Shown here: in pieces, positions 34,230-40,677 of the stretch
Layout of the letters: every line of letters starts with the position of its first letter
Position numbering within the stretch: the first letter of the stretch is position 1
Origin: Desulfocucumis sp964643075
GTDB taxonomy: Bacteria > Bacillota > Desulfotomaculia > Desulfotomaculales > Desulfocucumaceae
Reading direction: 5' to 3'
Assembly: GCA_964643075.1 (NCBI GenBank)
Contig: CAZXQO010000001.1
Span: 1-64,000, forward strand
Length of the DNA: 64,000 nt
Translations under genes and position numbers: made by a program
The notes under the pieces: generated by a model
What the model saw: the letters and a program-made list of their open reading frames with translations, nothing else
Told to the model about the DNA's origin: nothing
Database searches by the model: none

Positions 34230-35060
34230 ATGAAAATATGGAGATGCACAGTCTGCGGATGGCTGCACGAGGATGAAAACCCCCCGGAACATTGTCCCAG
34301 ATGCGGAGCTCCGGCGGAGAAGTTCGAACTGGCGGACCTCTCCCGGCTTGAAACGGACGTAAAGAAAACTGCTATTCCAGTCATTAAGGAACTTAGCGCC
34401 GAGGATAAAAAACGGATTGAGCCGGCCCTGTTCAGAATATCGTACGGACTGTTCGTAGTGAGTTCATTGAGCGGCAGCATGATAAACGCCCAGATATGCA
34501 ATACTGTGTTTCAGATCACCAGTGCTCCGATGAGGGTTGTAATTGGTGTTAATAAGAACAACTTGACCCACGAATACATAAAGAACAGTGGATTTTTTTC
34601 GGTCTGTGTTCTAGGTCAGGAACATATGGATATGGTGCGCAACTTTGGTTTCCGCTCCGGCCGTGAAGCCGATAAATTCCAGGGTATCGAGTATACCACC
34701 GGTGTTACCGGAGCCCCGGTAATAGATAAATGCATCTCTTACATGGAGTGCAGGGTGGATACCCAGCTTTCGGTTGAAGTGGGAACCCATACCATGTTCG
34801 TGGGTGAAGTGGTGGAAGGCGGGGTAAAGAGTGAAAAGGAACCCATGACTTATGCCTATTATCGCCAGGCAAAAAACTCTGCGGTAAAGCCGGGGCCGGC
34901 CCCTGCACCCGTTGAGTCCGCCAAAGAAGCTGTCAAACAGTGGCGCTGCAAGGTCTGTGGATACATCCACCAGGGAGTGGAACCTCCGGATGTGTGCCCG
35001 GTTTGCGGGGCTCCCAAAGAGGAGTTTGAACTGTTGGAAGATGGTAGAATCTATAATTAA
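34230..35060 (+). CDS. hrb: Rubredoxin-flavin reductase-rubredoxin fusion (Hrb-like)
   Basis: 276 residues with three domains. Residues 1-36 are a rubredoxin-like knuckle pair (WRCTVCGWLHEDENPPEHCP, RCGAPAEKFEL). Residues ~60-210 are a flavin reductase-like FMN domain (ISYGLFVVSSLSGSMINAQI, VIGVNKNNLTHEYI, VEVGTHTMFVGEVVEGGV). Residues ~235-276 are a second rubredoxin-like module (WRCKVCGYIHQGVEPPDVCP, VCGAPKEEFEL). Moorella Hrb has one rubredoxin module; two are present here. It should carry electrons from NAD(P)H or a partner to FprA. It starts about 90 bp after fprA. Confidence 0.9.
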   Translation: MKIWRCTVCGWLHEDENPPEHCPRCGAPAEKFELADLSRLETDVKKTAIPVIKELSAEDKKRIEPALFRISYGLFVVSSLSGSMINAQICNTVFQITSAPMRVVIGVNKNNLTHEYIKNSGFFSVCVLGQEHMDMVRNFGFRSGREADKFQGIEYTTGVTGAPVIDKCISYMECRVDTQLSVEVGTHTMFVGEVVEGGVKSEKEPMTYAYYRQAKNSAVKPGPAPAPVESAKEAVKQWRCKVCGYIHQGVEPPDVCPVCGAPKEEFELLEDGRIYN

Positions 35061-35080
35061 ATAAAGAGGGGTGTAAAACT

Positions 35081-35566
35081 ATGGCCTGGAGCATATTGAA
35101 ATTTACCGGAGATGAAATTATCAAACTGGCGGTGGAGATTGAGAAAAACGGCAGGCTCTTTTATGAAAAGGCTTTGGCTAAGGTAGACGATCCAGACGCC
35201 AAAAGAACCTTCATGCATCTGGCAGAGGAGGAAGCCCAGCATATCAAGGATTTTGAAAAGCTGGGCGAGAACCTTGCCGGGAATGTGGTTCCCAATGAAA
35301 GCTACGTGGGAGAATATAGGGATTATATTAAATCCATCATCAACAGCCACGTATTTATTCAACACAAAGTGAAAGATCTGGTTGACGGCATAAAAACATT
35401 CAGGGAGGCTCTGGCTATTGCCTTCCGTTTTGAAAAGGATTCGATAATGATATTCCAGGAGTTTAAAAATATGGTGGATGACTCCGGCAAGAATATTATT
35501 GAAAAGCTTATTCAACAGGAAAAAGAGCACATTAGCAAATTGACCCAAATTTACCGCCAGCCTTAG
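35081..35566 (+). CDS. Ferritin-like di-iron protein (rubrerythrin-related)
   Basis: 161 residues, an all-helical ferritin-like domain with KLAVEIEKNGRLFYEKAL, HLAEEEAQHIKDFEKL, FRFEKDSIMIFQEF and IQQEKEHISKL giving the paired Glu and ExxH iron ligands. There is no C-terminal rubredoxin domain, unlike the rubrerythrin at 32034. It is probably a peroxide-reducing or iron-handling protein served by the preceding rubredoxin fusion. It lies 20 bp after hrb, with AAGAGGGGTG as ribosome site; fprA-hrb-this gene form an operon ended by a terminator. Confidence 0.85.
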   Translation: MAWSILKFTGDEIIKLAVEIEKNGRLFYEKALAKVDDPDAKRTFMHLAEEEAQHIKDFEKLGENLAGNVVPNESYVGEYRDYIKSIINSHVFIQHKVKDLVDGIKTFREALAIAFRFEKDSIMIFQEFKNMVDDSGKNIIEKLIQQEKEHISKLTQIYRQP

Positions 35567-35604
35567 GAGGGCTCCGGGTGGCTCTTATATCCTGAATGTT
35601 ATTG

Positions 35605-35646
35605 AAGGGGTTGTCCCCAAAGCTATTAAGGGTAGCCCCTTTTTTT
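35605..35646 (+). terminator. Intrinsic terminator of the fprA operon
   Basis: AAGGGG (35605-35610) pairs with CCCCTT (35636-35641), followed by a T-run to 35646. The loop is long but can form an inner stem. Confidence 0.65.
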
Positions 35647-35688
35647 ATGAAAATGGTAGTGTTATTGTATCGTTGTCCAACTTTGTCT

Positions 35689-35895
35689 CTAGCTTTCTTT
35701 CTTACAACATACAAAAGAAGTATCCGTCCATTTTCTAAAACGACAGTTATAACAAGATACTGTTTCATTTGCTACTGTTTCTTCCTCAACGTCTAATTTA
35801 AACTGAGAACAACACTGGGCGATTTGCGCTGCAGTAGACCACTCATTATGACCTAAACGGCTTTCCCTTTCTCCTCTGCTATTGAAGAACCACAT
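35689..35895 (-). CDS. Small conserved Cys-containing protein
   Basis: 68 residues from the ATG at 35895 (AAGGAG nine bases upstream). The C terminus VSCYNCRFRKWTDTSFVCCK looks like a small zinc or metal knuckle (CxxC...CC). The N-terminal half is helical with AAQIAQCCSQF. I have seen this kind of sequence as a conserved hypothetical in Firmicutes but know of no function. Repeat copy f lies immediately upstream. Confidence 0.6.
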   Translation of the reverse strand: MWFFNSRGERESRLGHNEWSTAAQIAQCCSQFKLDVEEETVANETVSCYNCRFRKWTDTSFVCCKKES

Positions 35896-35915
35896 AAAAG
35901 CCATCTCCTTAAATT

Positions 35916-35981
35916 GGGGACATTCCTTCTCTAATATGCCCAGGAGTAAGGAATTTTGGTAACACAAAAAGGTATGTCCCC
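35916..35981 (-). repeat. GGGGACA-type dispersed repeat, copy f
   Basis: 66 bp. On the minus strand it runs from GGGGACATACC to GAGAAGGAATGTCCCC, between the small Cys protein and the TiaS-like gene. Confidence 0.75.
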
Positions 35982-35987
35982 TTTCCT

Positions 35988-36731
35988 TTAATATCTTTTA
36001 ATCTGTTGTTTAGTACAGGAATGCCACTTTATCCCTCCAGGTAATTCATCACCTGAATACACAAGCAATACTGATTTTCCATCCATTAATACTGTTTTGA
36101 CCGTATCATCAACCCTGATAAACTCTTCATTTTCTAATACATCACCATCCAGGCTTTTTACCAACTCAATATATGAATGAGAAAGTGCCTCACCGGCGGT
36201 GATTATGCCATTTGCGGATTCAATCTTGAATTTGCCTCTAAACCTGCCGTCATTGCCGCTTAACCTAAGGCCCGTGCCGGCAAGGGCTCCTATAACCCCC
36301 TGGCCGGTGCCGCCGTGTTCGGAGAGATGCAGACCAAGTTGCCGGGCGAGATCATAAGCGTCCTGTTTCTTTAATATCGATACCTTTGCTTCCCGGCCGA
36401 AGGATATCAGTGCAGATTCATCAGTAATACGTTCCGGAATTGCAACACAAAGTCCCGGGTCCGACCCCTCCGCGCACTCACGTGATAGGAAATCCGAGGC
36501 AAAATCAATTATCAATCCCAGGCTGTCTTCGTTCAAATCCGCAGCAAAACACATAGAGCTGTTGTGCGATGTATATGGTATATCGGCATGTACCAGTAGC
36601 TGATGACGGGTTATACCGTAGCATTTGCCCCAGTCACGATCTTCTATTGCCTGGGAAATCATAGCTGTCAGCTCACCGGTACCTATACTGTCTATATCGT
36701 CTGTATCGTCAATACATATAAGAGCCCTCAT
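35988..36731 (-). CDS. TiaS-like (tRNA-Ile2 agmatinylcytidine synthase-related) protein
   Basis: 247 residues. The N terminus ALICIDDTDDIDSIGTGELT and QLLVHADIPYTSHNSSMCFA resemble the N-terminal catalytic region of archaeal TiaS and its bacterial relatives; LHLSEHGGTGQGVIGALAGT is a further Gly-rich conserved loop. No OB-fold or zinc-ribbon tRNA-binding domains follow, so it is unlikely to modify tRNA. Bacterial members often sit with metal or cofactor ABC transporters; here it is the last gene after such a transporter. Its role is unknown and might involve a nucleotide or cofactor ligand. Confidence 0.65.
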   Translation of the reverse strand: MRALICIDDTDDIDSIGTGELTAMISQAIEDRDWGKCYGITRHQLLVHADIPYTSHNSSMCFAADLNEDSLGLIIDFASDFLSRECAEGSDPGLCVAIPERITDESALISFGREAKVSILKKQDAYDLARQLGLHLSEHGGTGQGVIGALAGTGLRLSGNDGRFRGKFKIESANGIITAGEALSHSYIELVKSLDGDVLENEEFIRVDDTVKTVLMDGKSVLLVYSGDELPGGIKWHSCTKQQIKRY

Positions 36732-36779
36732 TAAAGACCCCCCCTTTATTGTTATATGAGTATTTTTATCATTACTGAC

Positions 36780-37904
36780 TTATCTTTGGCCTTCTTGTTT
36801 TGAAATTCTCATACCCATGCCGCTTAAAATTTGAGATACCGTATCATTTGACAGACTTAAATTGAAAAATTCTTTATAAAAGCTTTTTGTTTCTGATTCC
36901 ATGTTTAAATCATTAAATAGATCGGGGTAAAGAATTTTAGCCGTCCACAAAACTGCCAAAGGTGTTTCCAGCGAGCCAGGATGCCCCCAGCGGGAAATAC
37001 CATTCGGCATTTGATAAACCTTACGGTTCTTTACAGCGGATAATGAAGACCACTGTTTGTTTGTCATGATATAATCAGCTACTCCAGGTTCATTGGCAAG
37101 GATTACATCGGGATCCCAGAGCAATATCTGCTCAAGGCCGGCAAAATGCTTTCCCTCCAACATCCTCAGGTTTTGGTCCAGTGAAACGTTAATTGCCCCG
37201 ATAGCTTGAATCCAGTCAGCCGGCAGCGTATCTTTGGTATCGGTTCTGGTGGCTTCATTCACCGAATGGTATATCCTGACTCTTTTCTCCCGGGGGATAG
37301 CTGCGGTTTTTTGTTTAACCAGGTCAACACATTTATTGTAATATTCATTGTACTTCCGAGCCTTTTCTTCTGCCCCGATCACTTTACCGATAACATCAAT
37401 GGCATACTGCTGCTCTTTTATATTTCTGTAGTCTGTAACTACGTACGGTATCCCCGATTTGTCAAGTTTGGCAGCCTCTCCTGCTGTTTTTGCGGTATCG
37501 CTTTTTACGAACACAACGTCCGGATTCGTATTAATAAGCTCTTCTATGTTGATTGCCCCCTCAACAGAGGGTACAGCGGCATTTTTTATGGAAGGGTACA
37601 TCTGGGTAAGGAGCTTGTCCCGTTTTAGCCCATCAACCACTGCAACAATATTATCCCCCTTGCCCAGCATAGCTGCCACGTGACCGGAGAAAGCGTATAA
37701 GCAGGCTATCCTATTAACTTTGGAGGGGATTTTCACCTGTCGGCCGGCGCAATCTGTTACAGTGTTTGTACTGGCTTCTTCTGAGTTAACAACCGGGGCA
37801 TTGTTTTGCTGAGAATCAGCTGTCCGGTTACTGCACCCTGCTAAACCCGGCAGCAAAATCAATAACAATGTAATAAACCACAAAACTGTCTTTTTTATTT
37901 TCAT
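36780..37904 (-). CDS. ABC transporter substrate-binding lipoprotein (FecCD partner)
   Basis: 374 residues. The lipoprotein signal is WFITLLLILLPGLAGCSN (lipobox LAGC). The mature part is a type III periplasmic-binding fold: VTDCAGRQVKIPSKVNRIAC, INTNPDVVFVKSDT, EQILLWDPDVILANEPGVAD. The family carries chelated iron, cobalamin, heme, and in MolA of Haemophilus molybdate or tungstate. Because the operon leader resembles Moco/Tuco riboswitches, I predict molybdate or tungstate. It follows the ATPase gene by 28 nt. Confidence 0.88.
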   Translation of the reverse strand: MKIKKTVLWFITLLLILLPGLAGCSNRTADSQQNNAPVVNSEEASTNTVTDCAGRQVKIPSKVNRIACLYAFSGHVAAMLGKGDNIVAVVDGLKRDKLLTQMYPSIKNAAVPSVEGAINIEELINTNPDVVFVKSDTAKTAGEAAKLDKSGIPYVVTDYRNIKEQQYAIDVIGKVIGAEEKARKYNEYYNKCVDLVKQKTAAIPREKRVRIYHSVNEATRTDTKDTLPADWIQAIGAINVSLDQNLRMLEGKHFAGLEQILLWDPDVILANEPGVADYIMTNKQWSSLSAVKNRKVYQMPNGISRWGHPGSLETPLAVLWTAKILYPDLFNDLNMESETKSFYKEFFNLSLSNDTVSQILSGMGMRISKQEGQR

Positions 37905-37932
37905 AAATGGCCACCCCCTCTCTTTTTCCTAA

Positions 37933-38742
37933 TCAGTCGCTGGTGTTTATGGGGATAATCTGTCTCATTTCCAAAGAGTCGTCAATACGGCACGAAACCA
38001 CTCTAGCATTTATTTTGTATAGCATTTTCAGGTTGTCTTCGGAAAGTACCTTTACGGGTCGTCCCACCGTCTGAAATTTTTTATTGCTCATCAATGCCAC
38101 ATGCGTGTTTATATCGTTGTTTTCCAGGTAAAAAGCATGATTTGGAAAGTGAGTGGCCATGATTACCGTCAGTCCCGTCTCCCGTACCAGCCTGACGATT
38201 GTTTCCATGACAACCAGTTCGTGTTTAAAATCAAGGTGAGCGGTTGGTTCATCCATTATAATTACCCGAGTCTTTTGCGCTAGCGCCCGGGCTATCATCA
38301 CTAACTGAACCTCCCCGCCGCTTAGCTGGGTGTAAGGCCTGTTCCTGAAACTGGTAATGCCCACCATCTCCAGTGCGCTCTCGGCAATGGTCAAATCTTC
38401 AATGTTAGGGGAAGAAAAGACGCCGGTGTAAGAAGCCCTGCCCATCAAAACAATATCCACCACTTTATAGGGGAAAGTTTTCTCATGGGCCTGCGGCACG
38501 TAAGCTATTTGCCTGGCGATTTCATGCTGGCGCATTTGTTTTATGGATCTGCCTCTAAAACGAATATCACCGCTGTTTAACTTCAATACCCCCAGTATGC
38601 AGTCAAGCAGAGTGGTTTTGCCGCAGCCGTTGGGGCCGATAATACAAAAAATTTCACCACTGTTTACCTGGAAACTGATTTCTTCGAATATGCACCTGCT
38701 GCCATAGCAGAAGCGGGCGCTTTCAATCTCAATAAGCGGCAT
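37933..38742 (-). CDS. ABC transporter ATP-binding protein (BtuD/FhuC/MolC type)
   Basis: 269 residues. Walker A IIGPNGCGKTTLLDCILG, Q-loop IAYVPQAHEKTFPYKVVDIV, signature YTQLSGGEVQLVMIARALAQ, Walker B VIIMDEPTAHLD and switch His IMATHFPN are all intact. The ATG at 38742 follows GGGAGGGTGGTAATA, two nucleotides past the permease stop; an open upstream extension is disregarded. The C-terminal ~40 residues form the usual extension. It powers the permease encoded just before it. Confidence 0.92.
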   Translation of the reverse strand: MPLIEIESARFCYGSRCIFEEISFQVNSGEIFCIIGPNGCGKTTLLDCILGVLKLNSGDIRFRGRSIKQMRQHEIARQIAYVPQAHEKTFPYKVVDIVLMGRASYTGVFSSPNIEDLTIAESALEMVGITSFRNRPYTQLSGGEVQLVMIARALAQKTRVIIMDEPTAHLDFKHELVVMETIVRLVRETGLTVIMATHFPNHAFYLENNDINTHVALMSNKKFQTVGRPVKVLSEDNLKMLYKINARVVSCRIDDSLEMRQIIPINTSD

Positions 38743-38744
38743 TA

Positions 38745-39755
38745 TTACCACCCTCCCCCCTTGGTTTGCTTGAGAAGATATACAAAAAAGGGGCCGCCCA
38801 CAAGGGCTGTCAATATACCCAGGGGTATTTCCGAGCCGGTAATCATCCTGCCCATGTTGTCGACCATTATAAGGAAACATGCTCCCAGTGAAAGAGTGGC
38901 CGGTATAAGCACTTTATTGTTGTTGCCCACCAGCATGCGTCCGATATGCGGCATCACAAGGCCGACCCATCCTATGATGCCGCTGACACACACAGCACCT
39001 GCGGTGGCCAGGGTGGCAAAGGTTATAACCAAACCCTTGGTCAGGGCAGTATTTACCCCAAGGGTTCTAGCCTCCCTGTCACCCATGGAAAGAACGTTGA
39101 TGCGCCATTTTACCGCCATCAGGCCGGCAACCCCTACTGCCATGGGAATGCCGGCTGTTAATATATCCTGATAGCGGGCTGAAGCAAGGCTGCCCATAAG
39201 CCAGAAAACGATGGTAGGCAACTGATTATATGGGTCTGCCACATACTTGGCAAAGGAAAGCAAGGCAGAAAAAACCGAAGAAATTATGACGCCGCCCAAA
39301 ACAAGCATGATGGCAGGGGTAGTGTTATAGACCCGTCCGATCAAGTAACTCATTAAAACTGCCAGCCCGCCGAAGCAGAAGGCAAAAATATAAGTGTATG
39401 TTGATGAATTGAATAGCAAAATAGCTAAAGCGGCGCCAAAGCCGGCGCCGGATGTAACACCAAGTATACCTGGACTTACCAGGGGGTTGCGGAACAGTCC
39501 CTGGAAAACAGCACCGCTGACAGCCAGGGAACCTCCCACCATGGCCCCCAGAACGGCCCTGGGCATGCGTATATCCCAGACAACTGACACATATTTATCC
39601 TGTAAAAAATAATGTCCGCTGAAAGTAAGTTTGTTGAAGAGAATTTTTGCCACTATCCCAACTGGTATCGGATATCTGCCCAGGAAAAGGGATAGAAATA
39701 TCAGCCCCAGCGGGCAGAGTATCAAAAACGTATAGATTAGTTTTTTTCTCGTCAT
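38745..39755 (-). CDS. FecCD-family ABC permease (MolB/BtuC type)
   Basis: 336 residues, about ten membrane helices. FecCD features include DIRMPRAVLGAMVGGSLAVS, GAVFQGLFRNPLVSPGILGV and VSGIIGWVGLVMPHIGRMLV, the last forming the coupling region that contacts the ATPase. FecCD permeases form homodimers in type II importers for siderophores, cobalamin, heme and, in MolBC, molybdate. It is preceded by the Ig-like membrane protein and followed by ATPase and binding lipoprotein in one operon. Confidence 0.92.
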   Translation of the reverse strand: MTRKKLIYTFLILCPLGLIFLSLFLGRYPIPVGIVAKILFNKLTFSGHYFLQDKYVSVVWDIRMPRAVLGAMVGGSLAVSGAVFQGLFRNPLVSPGILGVTSGAGFGAALAILLFNSSTYTYIFAFCFGGLAVLMSYLIGRVYNTTPAIMLVLGGVIISSVFSALLSFAKYVADPYNQLPTIVFWLMGSLASARYQDILTAGIPMAVGVAGLMAVKWRINVLSMGDREARTLGVNTALTKGLVITFATLATAGAVCVSGIIGWVGLVMPHIGRMLVGNNNKVLIPATLSLGACFLIMVDNMGRMITGSEIPLGILTALVGGPFFVYLLKQTKGGGW

Positions 39756-39803
39756 TAAGTAATTACCTCTGCCCGCATCAGAGTGATATGAATCACAACT
39801 TGA

Positions 39804-40661
39804 TCAGCGTTGTTTACCTTTATGCTTTATCAGCGTGTATAAGGCCGCCAGGATTATAGCAATTCCCAACGCCGTCAAAACAAGGTAGCTTTTTCCGTTC
39901 TGTTTATTTTCATTTTGCATCGTAGCTGGTTGATTTTCTGCTGGTTCCTTAGTATCCTGTTTATTGACTCCGGTGACCTGCGTAGCGCCTTCGGTTTCCT
40001 GGATAGCGGTTTTTGTAACGCTTCCATCAACTTTGACAGCGTTGTTTTTTCCTGTGGCGGCAGTGTCCGGTGAAGTAGTGTTGCCTGAAGCATTTGATGT
40101 TTTTTCAACCGCGGTATTCTCGGTACTATTTGCTGTATTGCCAGTAACTTGACTATTTTCAGTAACCGGGTTGGATTTTTCAATAACAGTGGAAACAGCC
40201 TCTGCCCTGGTTTCAAAAATTATGGCAACAGTTTTTCCTAGCGTTACACCGCTTTTGGACATCAGTCCCGCTGCTATTTTCACTGTATAGCCGATCCCGG
40301 GATTAAGCTTTTGTAATGGTTTTAGCAGCACATCCCTTTTCTTCTCCGGCTCAATCTGATCGTCGGCCATGATTACCTCTATGGGAATGACTTTCCCATC
40401 AGAAGATTGCAGGGAAAAACACTTTTGATTGTTATCTTTCACCGACATATTGATGACATTTTTACTAAAGGAAAGCTTAATCTCAACCGGCAAAGCAACA
40501 TCTTTCTGGCCATTGGAAGGGTATGAGGAAACCAGGGCGAAAGGGTTGTCGTGCCCCCCACCCGACCCGTCACCGTTGTCGGCATGCGAAGAGAAAGGCA
40601 GGAGTAGAGATATTGTAATCGTTAGTATTAAAAATATATAGATCTTTGATAGTCCTTTCAT
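39804..40661 (-). CDS. Secreted Ig-like domain protein with C-terminal membrane anchor
   Basis: 285 residues. A signal peptide (IYIFLILTITISLLLPFSSH) is followed by a SbsA-type Ig-like domain of ~105 residues (SSYPSNGQKDVALPVEIKLS, LNPGIGYTVKIAAGLMS). A long Thr/Asn/Glu-rich linker follows, then a C-terminal helix (SYLVLTALGIAIILAALYTL) with a basic tail, giving an anchored extracellular protein. The Ig-like domain resembles those of the S-layer protein encoded just upstream (16-nt gap). It may be a cell-surface link between the S-layer and the transporter, or a surface metal-capture protein. This is inference. Confidence 0.75.
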   Translation of the reverse strand: MKGLSKIYIFLILTITISLLLPFSSHADNGDGSGGGHDNPFALVSSYPSNGQKDVALPVEIKLSFSKNVINMSVKDNNQKCFSLQSSDGKVIPIEVIMADDQIEPEKKRDVLLKPLQKLNPGIGYTVKIAAGLMSKSGVTLGKTVAIIFETRAEAVSTVIEKSNPVTENSQVTGNTANSTENTAVEKTSNASGNTTSPDTAATGKNNAVKVDGSVTKTAIQETEGATQVTGVNKQDTKEPAENQPATMQNENKQNGKSYLVLTALGIAIILAALYTLIKHKGKQR

Positions 40662-40677
40662 AAATTATGCCATCCTC

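Noticed and set aside
38743..38880. Upstream extension of the ABC ATPase
   Set aside because: It overlaps the permease gene and the ATG at 38742 has a strong ribosome site.
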